64,000 nt of DNA from Symbiodinium natans (taxonomy: Eukaryota > Sar > Dinophyceae > Suessiales > Symbiodiniaceae). Shown here one piece after another: positions 1 through 9,570 of this stretch. The stretch covers positions 277,001 to 341,000 of the forward strand of contig CAJNDS010002355.1 of the NCBI GenBank assembly GCA_905221605.1. Direction: 5' to 3'. The position numbers and the translations under genes were made by a program. Within the stretch, counting starts at the first letter, position 1, and every line of letters starts with the position of its first letter. The notes beneath the pieces are model-generated. The model saw nothing but the letters and a program-made list of their open reading frames with translations. It had not been told where the DNA came from and did not search any database.

Positions 1-60
1 CTACCATGCACACCTTGGATAAGCATTAGATGTTGTACGTGATTCAGATTCAGTGTGCAG

Positions 61-107
61 GAGATGGTGACCTTCCTGACCTCCCAGGGCCTGTCGGGAC
101 CGATCAG
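61..107 (+). CDS. candidate exon, unknown product
   Basis: Open frame after a tgtgcag acceptor, reading EMVTFLTSQGLSGPI, followed by gcaagg, a possible GC donor. TTTAGGG-type repeats start about 50 nt downstream. Short, so the call rests only on composition and the splice-like borders. No family recognised. Confidence 0.35.
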
Positions 108-149
108 GCAAGGATGGAAGCAGAGGAACCTTCAAGTCTCATCCCGTCT

Positions 150-640
150 GTTTAGGGTTTGGGGTTTAGGGGTTCAGGGCTTGAGGTTTAGGGTTTAGGG
201 TTTTGGGTTTTGGGTTAAGGATTTAGGGTTTGGGGTTCAGGGGTTCTTGGCGTTCTTCTTCAGGCATGACCCCACTGCTTCAGCTTGTGCTGTAAGGATT
301 TGCGTTGAGGCGTCCACGATACCTACTTGGAGGCTCATGTGTAGCTATAAGTTGGGTCATAAGAAGCATAAATCTACTTACAACCTTTTCAGGGTACGAA
401 CACCCTTGTTGATAGCTACCCTATTCAGGGTACTTCTAACCTCGCTTCTAGCTGCCCGTAAGCGTCCCAGTAGGGAGTCGGAAGTTGCGCCAGGGCATAT
501 GCCAAAGCACTTGCATTGCAGGGGGACCGGCTCTCAGTTTTTTCTGGGCGGGACAGGTTCTTGAGGGAGGGTTTAGGGTTTAGGGTTTACGGTTTACGGT
601 TTAGGGTTTAGGGTGTAGGGTGTAGGGTGTAGGGTGTAGC
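150..640. repeat. telomere-like TTTAGGG stretches with unique sequence
   Basis: Degenerate TTTAGGG repeats at about 152-245 and 569-640 surround about 320 nt of unique sequence. The first block lies just downstream of the candidate exon at 61. The unique part has an open frame with no convincing protein character. Confidence 0.7.
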
Positions 641-1186
641 ACGGGTCAGCTGAACGCAATAGTGTGAAGACATGCCCACCCCAAGGCCACCCAATCGCAA
701 CTCACTGTGAAACCAAACCGGGGCCCCCCTTCGACCCCCCTCCCTTAAGAACCCTATAAGTATATGGGAAGCTCTCTAAACTAGGGGTCCCTTGTTGGCC
801 ATATCATATAAGGCATAATGCATGCGCCTATTTCGTTTGAATGGTGTTTTGGTAGTTTGTACTCGACTTCTACGGGAGTTGTAAGGGGATAGGATTGGCA
901 ATTCAGTAGGCACCTGTGTTAGGTTTTGTTGGGCCTGTCTGTCGGCAAGCATTCGTCAGAGTGGAGGCGGCTGTTCCCAGTGACTTCTGAGCTTTCTCTA
1001 AACCTTAAAACCCTAAAACCCTAGCGGCGAAGATGGAACTGCAGAGGGATCCTTAATATGATTTACGGCATATTACATCATCTTTGGAGTATACCTTAAG
1101 CTAAAAGGGATCCTTAGTATCATGTCATGCATATTCCTTCATTAAGGGGGTATTGGCACTCTTTGGGATCACAGTTCTTCCCTGAG

Positions 1187-1250
1187 GTCACCGAGCCCCG
1201 CGCCCTGATCGAGTCGGATGGCGCCAGGCCGGCGGTCGATCCTGTTTTCG
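1187..1250 (+). CDS. candidate exon, unknown product
   Basis: Begins after cctgag and reads VTEPRALIESDGARPAVDP. A gtttgg donor leads directly into degenerate TTTAGGG repeats. The preceding 1040-1180 stretch is a degenerate inverted-repeat element, so the exon has an element on its left and G-type telomere-like sequence on its right. Function unknown. Confidence 0.45.
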
Positions 1251-1444
1251 GTTTGGAGGTTTAGGGCCTAAGTTTGGGGGCTTATTTAGGGTTTTGGGTT
1301 TAGGGTTATCATGATCTAGGTGCCGAGGCTGTTTGGAATTATGAAGGACCATACCGAAACTCGAATAAAGCCATAGACTGGTACTCAAGTTGAGCCTGGC
1401 TGAACCCGGATGCTTCCAAACTAAATGCAAAAATTGGGGGCTTA

Positions 1445-1535
1445 CGAATCGGAACAAGGTTTGGTGGTTTTTCTAGTATGTTTATACAGGGACCATAAGG
1501 GAATACTATCAGTGATTTTTCCGACCCCTAAATGA
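1445..1535. repeat. inverted-repeat element, TTCGGAAT family, reverse copy
   Basis: Contains the family core 'aagggaatactatcagtga..ttccgacccc', the reverse complement of the arm seen at 7589 and 60105. Ends are degenerate. Intronic. Confidence 0.4.
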
Positions 1536-1744
1536 GTACATGAACCCTGCTCTCTCCCATTCCCGACGAAGTTGATGCAGCAAGTCAGACACTCCAGGCC
1601 ACCGAGCCTCTTGGATGACAAACCTCTGTACAAAACTGAAGCATTGAGGGCCGTGTTTGGGTTTAGGGCTTTGGGCTTAGGGTTTAGGGTTTAGGGCCTA
1701 GTAGGGTTTAGGGAAATTTTAGGGCGATATTGGGGCTCTTCTAG

Positions 1745-1880
1745 GCTCTTGTGGTGTCGCCATCCGGCGATGGCGAGGCTAAGCAAGATGCTGACGTTCG
1801 CCGAGTTTGAATGTACCGACGAGACGCTCGGCTACGTCCGTAAGCAATGTTCCGCGAGGACCTTGTTAGCGGTGGAGTCT
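1745..1880 (+). CDS. candidate exon, frame ambiguous
   Basis: After a cttctag acceptor two frames look coding: one reads ALVVSPSGDGEAKQDADV and then stops; the other reads MLTFAEFECTDETLGYVRK and stays open to about 1890. Only one can be right and I cannot choose. TTTAGGG repeats at 1660-1710 lie upstream. Confidence 0.3.
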
Positions 1881-2310
1881 AGGGTAGATTAAGATTCAAA
1901 TGCTACTTGTGAAGATGACTGCCATCCGACATCAGCAGACTCAGATTTGCGCAACTCAAGACACTTGTGTACCCATGGGGCAGTTTTTGGGGGGGGGGGG
2001 GGGTGGGGGGGAGATTGGGAGAAGCAGGCTTCGGCTGTCAACCCTTGAACACTCCCAGCTCTCCTGGAGGGGTGATGGATTTTAAAAGGATACATTGGGG
2101 TGCTACAAGGTTTGTGTTGTCAGATGCGAGCATGCCTTCTCTCAATGGCCCAGGCTGCTATTGCTTGATGCCTTGCGCCAGCTGCGGTAGCTACCGCAAG
2201 GGACTCGGGCATTGAACGTGCTTGCGAATGAGTGCGTATGTTGTGCCGTTTATGCCCAGCAGTCCCGGATGACCTTTGTTCGGGACGTGCGCTGCCAGAC
2301 CCTTGCGGAT

Positions 2311-2388
2311 GCAAAAACCCTAAACCCTAAACCCTAAACCCTAAACCCTAAACCCTAAACCCTAAACCCTAAACCCTAAACCCTAAAC
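2311..2388. repeat. CCCTAAA array
   Basis: About eleven nearly perfect CCCTAAA units, C-rich on the + strand, placed about 40 nt upstream of the exon at 2429. This follows the general pattern of C-type arrays before acceptors. Confidence 0.9.
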
Positions 2389-2428
2389 ACCAACCACTTT
2401 CGTGTGTTGATGCCGACGGATGCCTGAG

Positions 2429-2522
2429 GGTCCACATTGACATTGTCGGACTGAAGCTGAAATCGAGCTGGCACGCAGTAGTTGAACATGCCTGCCGCTT
2501 CAAAAGAGCTCTGCCGTATGAG
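2429..2522 (+). CDS. candidate exon, unknown product
   Basis: Open frame from a gcctgag acceptor, reading VHIDIVGLKLKSSWHAVVE, then a Cys/basic stretch ending ALPYE before a gtttga donor. The alternating hydrophobic pattern looks like a folded domain. The frame is also open a little upstream. No family recognised. Confidence 0.5.
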
Positions 2523-4030
2523 GTTTGAAGGCACTATATTAGTTTCAAGTATAATTGTTTATGTTGTTCATACACAGGTACTATATGGAAGTCATATATA
2601 TATATATTTATATTTATATTTTTTACATACGAACATACATACATACATACATACTATATACTTACATACATGTACAAATGCAGAATGTTTGTTTCCCAAA
2701 CTGACTCCCAGCGAAGATTCAACCCAGGGGTTGCATAAGCTGGCATATTTTGGAAGAACGGTCGAGGCGTCAGATTCGGCAGAGTTCTGGCAAGCACAGA
2801 TACAAGAGTTGTCCTCATGCGTTCACGCAAGAAACCTGGTTAAAGCATGAAGATAGCAAGCACACGCTCATACGCCGGCCTGATCCCTGCATTGTTGGCC
2901 TTATCATAAGGGGAGCTGATGCAGTCAGCGAAAGCCAGACGCTCTATGTAGGGCAAGCTTTTGAACTTGTGATCGCCTCAAGTGCTCAATTCTGCGTGAA
3001 TGCAAGCGCTCTTCGAAGTCTAGTGTTTCACTTGACAAACTTTTCACAGCCAGGTCAAGGCATTCCGACGCATTGCGATCATAGCTTAGGTGGTAGTATT
3101 GTGGGCAGGAGTTAGGGTGGTGCTGGTGCAGCTGGTGCTGCGTGCAGCAGCACCTGCAGAAGCAGAAAGGATCCGAATGGGGGTGGTTGTCCATTCATTG
3201 TCGTAGTAGCACCAGCGGAAGTAGCACGCCAAGAAGTAGTGTGATAAGCAGTGGTGGTGCTGGAAGTCTTGAATCAGCAGTAGCAGCAGCAGTTGTGCAT
3301 TTGGCACATGAGGCTTCTGCAAACCTGCAGGAAAGGCCTTGGAGGTTTCGGTCACTTGCACCGCTGTCGTATCGTGCAGGCGCGTGATTAGATGTGCGCG
3401 CTGGGATTCAGCTGGAGAACATGATCGCCAAAGCCTCTCGGAGTTGCCATGCTCCTGGCGCAGCTGCTCATGTTTTTTCTGCGATATTGAGGACACCTGG
3501 GTACGGGCTCCTTCGCAACCAGTCTAGGTCAAGACAGGGCACCCGTCTTTTTTCCTCGTAGCTTCTAGTGGGCTATTTGGGTTTGGGGACTTCAGCTTCA
3601 TGAAGCCCGGGCCTAGAAATCAGGGAAATTGAGGGGTTAGGACATAGGGGCTTAGGACTTAGGGGAGCGTTTAGGGGTTGGAGCTGAAGGCTTAGGCGTG
3701 TCCGACAGCGTGTCCTCAAGATCGCTCTCAGCTATTGCCTGCTTCGGCACCACAGCTCTTGCGCCGGATTGCTTCCTGGGCACGAAGCAATTTCGAACAC
3801 TAGGGCCGGGAGTAGGCCCTGTTTTCCTTTTTTTAGGTTCGGGTTCCCGGATATTCCCCTTAACACCAAACAGGGTACCCTGTTTATTCCTAGGCTACTG
3901 CCGGGTCTAGAACAGCATTCTGACAGGGAGAGCAGACAGGCGTGCCTTTAACAGTGGATGACAACTGCACCGGGCTGTTTTGCATCACCAGAAGTTCAGC
4001 TACACAGGGACCAATCGACCTTCTGGTCTC
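2523..4030. other. intron-like stretch, no confident gene
   Basis: Holds AT/TACA microsatellite sequence (2590-2665), a CAG/GCT-rich patch at 3115-3300 open in several frames on both strands, and an element-like inverted segment at 3780-3910. A short frame at 3698-3780 (SDSVSSRSLSAIACFG) could be an exon but lacks a clear acceptor. Confidence 0.4.
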
Positions 4031-4032
4031 TT

Positions 4033-4130
4033 TCACGTGGGTGGCTGTCAAAATTAGGGTCCCTTTTTGGATCCCTATTATAATACGGCACCCCAAAAGG
4101 GACCATAAGTTTGACAACCACCCACTTGAA
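4033..4130. repeat. inverted-repeat element, GTGGGTGG family
   Basis: Left arm cacgtgggtggctgtcaaa and right arm tttgacaaccacccacttg are imperfect reverse complements of about 22 nt, with an internal 'agggtccctt..aagggaccat' pair. A related copy is at 53574-53672. It lies about 20 nt before a candidate exon. Confidence 0.75.
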
Positions 4131-4152
4131 CCCGTGAGATGTTACCATGAAG

Positions 4153-4259
4153 ATGCAATGGCCCTGCGATGGCCCGGGAAGTCAGAAGCCAGGAGCATAG
4201 ATGTGCCGGGCAGAGGCCAGCCTCCTTGCCCAGAGTGCCCTCAACAGATCTCTGCTAGC
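4153..4259 (+). CDS. candidate exon, Cys/Pro-containing
   Basis: Frame reads AMALRWPGKSEARSIDVPG, then GQPPCPECPQQISAS, ending at a gtgaga donor. The CPEC pair suggests metal or disulfide use but is too little for a family call. The acceptor is weak (atgaag). Confidence 0.4.
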
Positions 4260-4289
4260 GTGAGAAGTTCCTAAAGGATCAGGGGACTT

Positions 4290-4385
4290 AGCACGTGGGG
4301 TTGCAAGTAAGGTATCGGTATCTATAATTACTTACAAGCCTAAGTAAGGTACTTATAACCCTACTTACTAAGTGCGCCGATACGA
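4290..4385. repeat. inverted-repeat element, ACTTAGTAAGT family
   Basis: Contains 'cttacaagcctaagtaagg' and 'ccctacttactaagtgcgc'. Its better preserved relative is at 45757-45845. Intronic. Confidence 0.5.
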
Positions 4386-4409
4386 GCCGGAGAAAGCCTC
4401 TCTTATGCA

Positions 4410-4823
4410 ATGCAAGGGTTTGAAGGTATGCAACTAGCAGCGAAGGCCATCAGGAGACGTCACACCTGCGAAAATCGGTCTGCTCAACGTAAACGCCGCC
4501 GAGCACAGCATTTATGTTTCATCAGGGAGGCGCCGATGCCATCTTTTGGGGCACGTCACAAATTGAGCGCTATCATGTCTTCGGGCAGGGGGGCTGTCGC
4601 CAGTCGTGTTTTGAACTCATGCTGTCCGCACCCAGAACAGTGTTCTAAGTCCGAGTGCTTCAAAAGTCACCTAGCTAGCAACTTGATTGATGTCATCAGG
4701 GGCGGGCATGGAGCTGACAGCAGATTTGGCAGACAAGATGAGATCCACCTCTACTCATCATTTCCACTTGTCTTCCGCCGGTCGGCTGCGAGAATCCAGC
4801 CATGCTTCCACAATCGCATTTGA
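4410..4823 (+). other. long open frame, coding status uncertain
   Basis: A 137-codon frame opens with ATG at 4410, but a second frame in the same stretch (KIGLLNVNAAEHSIYVSSG) looks equally protein-like. Possible exons in different frames. No domain recognised. Confidence 0.25.
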
Positions 4824-4966
4824 AAGGCTTAGGGCTTAGGGTTGAGGGCTCTTGAGGTTTAAGCTTAGGCTTTTCCTCGACCTCCAAAGTATATAGACCT
4901 GGACTGTTGACCTATGTACCCCAAACCCGAAGCCCGAAGCCCTAAGCCCTAAACCCTAACCCTGAG

Positions 4967-5069
4967 TTGAACGGAAACCGGAGGCCTTCTCATGATAGAT
5001 ATTGCCCAGGTTGGCCTATGCTGGGGGTGGCCTATGACTTTACAGGGCTGAAGGGATTACAGCTTTTGC
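4967..5069 (+). CDS. candidate exon, unknown
   Basis: Begins after ccctgag at the end of a CCCTAA-type tract and reads RRPSHDRYCPGWPMLGVAYD, staying open through GLKGLQLLQ. The Arg-Pro-Ser-His start followed by a hydrophobic strand is reminiscent of a Kelch strand, but the match is weak. Confidence 0.35.
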
Positions 5070-5380
5070 AGGGTTTGCAGGTTTTGGGTTTAGGGTGCCC
5101 TAAACCCTAAACCCTAAACCCTAAACCCTGGGGTGTAGGGAGGGTTGAGGGCTTTTTAGTTATCGGGTTTTGGGTTTATGGTTGACAAAATATAGGGCTC
5201 AAAGGCTAAGCAGGTGTTGTGCTGGTTTACTCACCCAACAATATGGAAAAGGGTGCCATGAACGGTTGAGGGTTCAGAGGGTTTAGGGTTTAGGGTTGTT
5301 GCTGCTGCTTAGCATGCGCTAAACCTCATGCCCTCCGGGCAGCCCAAGCAAAGCCTACGCAAGCCTCTACGTCGAGATAC

Positions 5381-5491
5381 CCAGACACTCCAAAACCCCT
5401 TAATTAAGGAATATGCCTTAAATTAGAATAGGAACCCAAATTAAAGGTATGTTCCTTAATGAAGGGGTTTTGGAGTCTCTGGGTACCCAAC
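5381..5491. repeat. inverted-repeat element, CCCCTTAATTAAGG family
   Basis: Arms acactccaaaaccccttaat and attaag-type gaaggggttttggagtct are near-perfect reverse complements of about 30 nt, beginning and ending in ACCCAGA/TCTGGGT. A second copy is at 26660-26758. Confidence 0.85.
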
Positions 5492-5668
5492 CTTACACTT
5501 CCCCGACCAAAAACTCAAACCCAAAGGGCCCCGAACCTCCCAAAAGCCCTGAGCCCCCAGTCCGACCCCCCGCCCAAATCCCAAACCCCGACCCTCGCAA
5601 CTCTAGCCCTAAACCCTAAACCCTAAACCCTAAACCCCCTCAAGCCTCGAACCCTCGCTCCCCGACAG

Positions 5669-5762
5669 CTTATTCTCTTCGGCTGGGGGGGGGGAGCGAC
5701 CTTGCGCTTCGACTCCTCACTGCCCTTTCTTTCCGAGAGGCGCCTGGGGGAGGCTATATTTG
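5669..5762 (+). CDS. candidate exon, possible Kelch-like strand
   Basis: Starts after ccgacag, reads LILFGWGGGATLRFDSSL, then LSERRLGEAIF, and ends in phase 1 at GTTTAGGG, so the telomere-like repeat would be the donor. A CCCTAAA tract lies 30 nt upstream. LILFGW followed by Gly resembles the FGG strand of a Kelch blade; this is only suggestive. Confidence 0.5.
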
Positions 5763-5890
5763 GTTTAGGGTTTCGGGTTTTGTTTAGGGTTTAGGGTTTA
5801 GGGTTTAGGGTGTAGGGTTTAGGGTTTAGGGTTTAGGGTTTTGGGTTTTGGGTTTTGGGTTTAGGGTTTAGGGTTTAGGGTTTAGGGTGC
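5763..5890. repeat. TTTAGGG array at intron 5' end
   Basis: Near-continuous TTTAGGG with TTTTGGG variants, beginning at the last base of the exon at 5669-5762. Confidence 0.9.
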
Positions 5891-6083
5891 TTCCGGCCGC
5901 ACGCTTTTGGAGCGCTTCCATGGCGTTTCGGGGTCTGGGAGTCGATGTTTTAGGTTGTATTTGCGTAGGCTTTCTATGTTCAGGGTGAAGGGCTGAAGGC
6001 GATTCGAATTTGGAGAGTTGAGGGCGCAGAGGGTATTGGAGCTCAAGGGGTTTTAGGAGCCTGTTGAGCTCTCCGTCGCACAG

Positions 6084-6368
6084 GTATGCGTACGCTCAAA
6101 GAGAGCCTGCTGTGCTTTGCAAGACTTCAAGTGTTCTGCAAAGTACATCTCATACCTCCTCAAGTTCGCCAAGCGCAGAACCCTGCCTCAAACCCGAATC
6201 CCCGACCCTCAGCTGCCTCCTCCGCCTTCAAATCAGCCCTCGGCTCTGCAGGGTGTCATGGAAGACGACCAGGAGAATGAGCATCCCGTGCGAAATTTGG
6301 CCAGGGCCCTCGTAGTCTGCACATCTGTCAAGGGGGTGTCAGCCACTCACAGACAGTTGGGCACCTGA
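6084..6368 (+). CDS. candidate long exon, Pro-rich linker
   Basis: Open for 94 codons from a cacag acceptor to TGA at 6366-6368. Reads KCSAKYISYLLKFAKRR, a Pro-rich stretch (PDPQLPPPPSNQ), then VMEDDQENEHPVRNLARAL. The terminal TGA may be a stop or lie beyond an unseen donor. An overlapping frame is also open for part of the way. Function unknown. Confidence 0.45.
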   Translation, partial: VCVRSKRACCALQDFKCSAKYISYLLKFAKRRTLPQTRIPDPQLPPPPSNQPSALQGVMEDDQENEHPVRNLARALVVCTSVKGVSATHRQLGT

Positions 6369-6868
6369 CGCGCGGATGCACGCGAGTAAGCTACTGCACT
6401 CCCAAGTAGCTAGTGGCTGCTGTGCAGCGTGATCGCAGGCTTTGAGTTCGTGCTCGCAACCCACACGAGTTGCTCGCTGATGCTGAACCCCAGAGCTGAG
6501 GTGCTCTCTGTGTGTGACCTGAAGCAGCATGGGGTCGCGCACTCGGGCATCGCGACATTTTGCGATAGCTGCATGTCGCACAAGCCGCTCTCCCAGGTGT
6601 GATCGTGGGTTCTTTGTACCAATATTCTTCTCTTCTAAAGACTACCGTTAGGTTTAGGGGTTTTATAGAGCTGTAGGGTTTAGGGTTTAGGTTATTGATT
6701 GGTGCAGCACCTTGTACATCTTGCTGAGGACATCCCCACAGCTCGATGTGGCGCCCAGACAGCCCGTTGCTTACCTGCCAGGCTTCCCCAAAAGCGGGTT
6801 TTGGGTTCCCTAAACCCTATGCCCATACCTTAAACCCTAAGCCCTAAACCCCAAACCCTAAACCCTAG

Positions 6869-7023
6869 ACAACTCGGAGCTTCGCTGCCGACACCAAGCC
6901 GGAGGTGCCCATAAGGCAGCCAAGGCTACAGGTACCCATACTACATGCGCGTTTGAGATCTTCCAAAAGATGCTTCCTCCAGCACCTGCTGCTGCGGCGG
7001 CAGTAGAACATCGTGCCGTATAG
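6869..7023 (+). CDS. candidate exon, unknown product
   Basis: Begins at ccctag, where a CCCTAAA tract itself supplies the acceptor. Reads NSELRCRHQAGGAHKAAKA, then CAFEIFQKMLPPAPAAAAA. A gtgccg donor at 7012 or the TAG at 7021 would end it. No family recognised. Confidence 0.45.
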
Positions 7024-7178
7024 TGGATATTCAGACCTAGAAGTGGCTATGTGCTAAATATTTTGGCGGCGCAAGTATTCCCCATACACGCGCTTGGATC
7101 TTTTCGGGGTGGCATGAACCTTCATCCAACCACCTGGCCTTGAGCACTTGGCGTTTGCAGCTTAAAGCCATTTGCGAG

Positions 7179-7270
7179 TTTCCGAAAATAGGGGTACCCT
7201 TTTTGGGGTTACTATGATACGGATTGTAGTATTTGGGGGGGTATATTAGGGGTACCCGTATTTTCGGAAA
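7179..7270. repeat. inverted-repeat element, TTTCCGAAAATAGGGG family
   Basis: Left end tttccgaaaataggggtacc and right end ggtacccgtattttcggaaa are reverse complements of about 20 nt with a single-base bulge. A second copy is at 10815-10911; degenerate relatives occur near 9741, 11905, 48212 and 59102. Confidence 0.9.
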
Positions 7271-7298
7271 TGCCCATCTGCACGAGCCCTAAACCAAG

Positions 7299-7345
7299 GT
7301 CACCATGAACACGAGGATGTGCCCTGGCAAGTCAGGGAGGAGCTT
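7299..7345 (+). CDS. candidate short exon
   Basis: Reads HHEHEDVPWQVREEL directly after the inverted-repeat element at 7179-7270, before a CCCTAAA-type tract. Short and weakly supported. Confidence 0.3.
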
Positions 7346-7364
7346 TTGAAACCCTAAGCCTTGA

Positions 7365-7486
7365 ACCTTCCCTAAAAGCCCTAAACCCGATAAACCTTTA
7401 ACCCTAAACCCGATAAACCTTTGACCCTAAACCCTAAACCTAAACCCTAAACCCTACACCCTAAACCCTAAACCCTAAACCCTACA
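7365..7486. repeat. CCCTAAA array ending at an acceptor
   Basis: C-type telomere-like units with CGATAAA variants, running into 'ccctacag' at 7482-7487, immediately before the exon at 7488. Confidence 0.85.
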
Positions 7487-7487
7487 G

Positions 7488-7580
7488 GAAAGACCCGCAG
7501 ATTGTCGCCCCTCATTTTTGGAGCTGGCTTCAAGGGGCAAAACCCGGAGTCGTCCTCGCCTCAAAGATTCAGAATTCATC
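7488..7580 (+). CDS. candidate exon, basic segment
   Basis: After ccctacag the frame reads ERPADCRPSFLELASRGK, then TRSRPRLKDSEFI, with a gtgtac donor. The frame stays open a little longer, into an inverted-repeat element at 7589. Phase 0 start. Function unknown. Confidence 0.5.
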
Positions 7581-7588
7581 GTGTACCA

Positions 7589-7680
7589 TAGGGGTCGGAA
7601 TAAGTACTAGCAGTATTCCCTGTATGGTCTCTGTATAATTTCTACTATACTGACCCCCAAAACCCTATTCGAATTACCAA
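7589..7680. repeat. inverted-repeat element, GGAATAA..CCAAAACCC family
   Basis: Arms ggtcggaataagta and ctattcgaattacc are imperfect reverse complements. Shares 'tactatactg..cccaaaaccc' with copies at 12893-13000 (reverse) and 60105-60178. Confidence 0.7.
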
Positions 7681-8069
7681 GGCCCCCGGAAGCGCGCTGC
7701 TATCATCCCTTGTAGGGTATATTATGTCTGGGACCATAATCCCTTTCTTGCGGATTAGTCAGAGATTCGGACTTATAGTGAAAGCTTCTTCTAGGACCCA
7801 GCATAGGCCCCTATTCCCTATTTAGGGTTTGTTCCCACATGAGCCTCGGAGAGCCAAAAAGGATACCCCTTTCTATTCCCAGGATACTCTTGGGTCTAGT
7901 CATGTAGGGTTGAGGGTATGGGGTTTAGGGTGTGCCCAGTCGCCAGGTACCTACACGGGGGATGCGATGACAAGAAGGCACGCAGATTCGAGAAGCCTGC
8001 TTCTGCTGGAGTCCGAAACGCCTGAACCCCAAAATGCCCTGGGAGATGTTCCTGAAGAAGTCGCACACA

Positions 8070-8330
8070 CACACACACATATTGATATCTATATTTATAT
8101 TTATATTTATAGTTATATTTATATTTATATTTATATTTTATATGTATATTTATATGTAAATTCTTTTTATATTTATTTATATTTATAGTTCTTTTTATTT
8201 ATGCTTTTGTTTATTCATCTACATGCACACATATGTTGTATACATCTGTATACATACTTACACATACTGTTTTACCTGTATGTACACATACAGTGTGCAC
8301 ACATTTATATATGTACGTACACAGGCACGG
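8070..8330. repeat. CA, TTTATA and TACA microsatellites
   Basis: A (CA)n start, then long TTTATA/TATATT runs and CATACA-rich sequence. Frames open here give only low-complexity Tyr/Ile/His strings and are not coding. Confidence 0.85.
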
Positions 8331-8579
8331 GTAGGGTACTCTTGGCAGGACCTGAAGACACCCTAAACCCTGGTCGAGCTCTTCTGTTTTTGTTCGTATA
8401 ATTTCGCACTGCAGCTGTTTGGCCCTCCACATGCGCAGGTGCATATTTAAGATACCCATCGGGCTGCCACCAATCGAAAGGAGAGGGGACGGACAGAAAT
8501 GAGGGATAGGGCGGCGTCAAACTCAGCTGTGTCCCGACGTTTGGCCCAGTTCGGATCTTTTTTCTGCAAAGCCTAGGCA

Positions 8580-8601
8580 CTTGCTGACATTGTTGCTCAA
8601 G
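8580..8601 (+). other. possible relict dinoflagellate spliced-leader sequence
   Basis: The 16 nt gacattgttgctcaag (8586-8601) match the 3' part of the conserved dinoflagellate spliced leader (known 3' end GCCATTTTGGCTCAAG) at 13 positions, including the last seven. It lies 62 nt upstream of the ATG of the intronless ankyrin gene, where a reverse-transcribed, trans-spliced mRNA would leave it. The 5' six positions match poorly, so chance is not excluded. Confidence 0.45.
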
Positions 8602-8663
8602 TCGTGCAGAGACAGGGTGGAATTTTTCAGGCCCCAGTGCGGCAACAGTGCCAGGCAGAGCCA

Positions 8664-9464
8664 ATGTGCTCTGTGTACTCGGCAGTGTCCGGTGAGAAAC
8701 TTGCGTTTCTTGATGAGCGTGAGGGTAAAACTGGTAGGCAGATCAAGCAAGCCTTGTCAGATCGGATTGGCATCTCTAGGTTTCGCCAGAGGATTTGGCT
8801 GCAAGACTGGTCCAGAGAAATTCGCGATGATGAAGTTCTTGGTTCGGAAGCTGTGAGTGTTCACCTGGTGCTGTTGGACTATTTGCCGGCAGATCTGGAA
8901 GAAGATCGCAAGATGATGGCTGCGTCCGCGAACAACGACGTGCAGGTGATTGAGCGTTTACTTCAACACCCGCGAAATCCCAATGCGACATCCGAAGATG
9001 ATGGTCGAACTTCGTTGCATCACGCGGCTGCAAATGGACATGTGGGGTCAATGCGGCTGTTACTAGAAGCAGACACCATCAAAGATTCACGAGACACTAA
9101 TGCTAAAGGTTGGACACCGTTGCTGATAGCAGCTTCGAGAGGTCACGTGGACGGCGTCGGTTTGTTGATAGATGCTCGAGCTGACATCAACTTGGCCACG
9201 CTTGACAAGGGTTCGACTCCTTTGTTCTACGCAGCTCACGGGGGTCACCTTGAAGTGGTGCAGTTGCTGATTCAGGCGAGGGCTGACATCCACAAAGCCA
9301 CCACACAATGGAGAAGGCGATCAGAATCGCAGGAATACACGCCGCTCGTCGTTGCGGCTCTCAAAGGCCATACTGAAGTTGTCCGCTCGCTGCGTGAAGC
9401 GGGCGGGAGGCAGTCCCCCGTGATGCTCGCAGTTTTGGCCATGTCGAACTTGTCAACTGATTGA
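8664..9464 (+). CDS. ubiquitin-like plus ankyrin-repeat protein, intronless, 3' truncated
   Basis: 266 codons from the ATG at 8664; the same frame extends upstream to 8604 without an ATG. Residues 1-72 form a ubiquitin-like module (SRFRQRIWLQDW, then VHLVLLDYL), as in many dinoflagellate ankyrin proteins. Ankyrin repeats follow from about residue 85: GRTSLHHAAANGHV, GWTPLLIAASRGHVD, GSTPLFYAAHGGHLE, YTPLVVAALKGHTE. Ankyrin repeats bind partner proteins; no catalytic residue is seen and the partner is unknown. It has no introns or telomere-like insertions, unlike everything around it, which suggests a retrocopy. The frame ends early in what should be another repeat. It may lie inside an intron of the Kelch locus or between genes. 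Confidence 0.9.
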   Translation: MCSVYSAVSGEKLAFLDEREGKTGRQIKQALSDRIGISRFRQRIWLQDWSREIRDDEVLGSEAVSVHLVLLDYLPADLEEDRKMMAASANNDVQVIERLLQHPRNPNATSEDDGRTSLHHAAANGHVGSMRLLLEADTIKDSRDTNAKGWTPLLIAASRGHVDGVGLLIDARADINLATLDKGSTPLFYAAHGGHLEVVQLLIQARADIHKATTQWRRRSESQEYTPLVVAALKGHTEVVRSLREAGGRQSPVMLAVLAMSNLSTD

Positions 9465-9570
9465 TGCAACAGGTGCAGACGTGATTCGCCGACGCATGTT
9501 ACCGCTGAGCGAGGCCATGATGAAGTTTCTCAGGGGCTGATTGCGCCGGTGCTGACCTGAAGCTCCACGA
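9437..9570 (+). pseudogene. decayed C-terminal ankyrin repeats in shifted frames
   Basis: Past the point where the frame is lost, ankyrin signatures continue in other frames: GHVELV (9437-9454), LIDATGADV, then TAERGHDEVSQ and GADLK by 9562. The fragments are in ankyrin order but in three frames, so at least two or three indels broke the original 3' end. The upstream repeats are intact, so a shorter protein could still be made. Confidence 0.65.

Noticed and set aside
8604-8663. GTG at 8604 as the start of the ankyrin protein
   Set aside because: Nuclear genes start at ATG; the first in-frame ATG is 8664 and begins the ubiquitin-like module. The extra 20 codons are probably 5' UTR.
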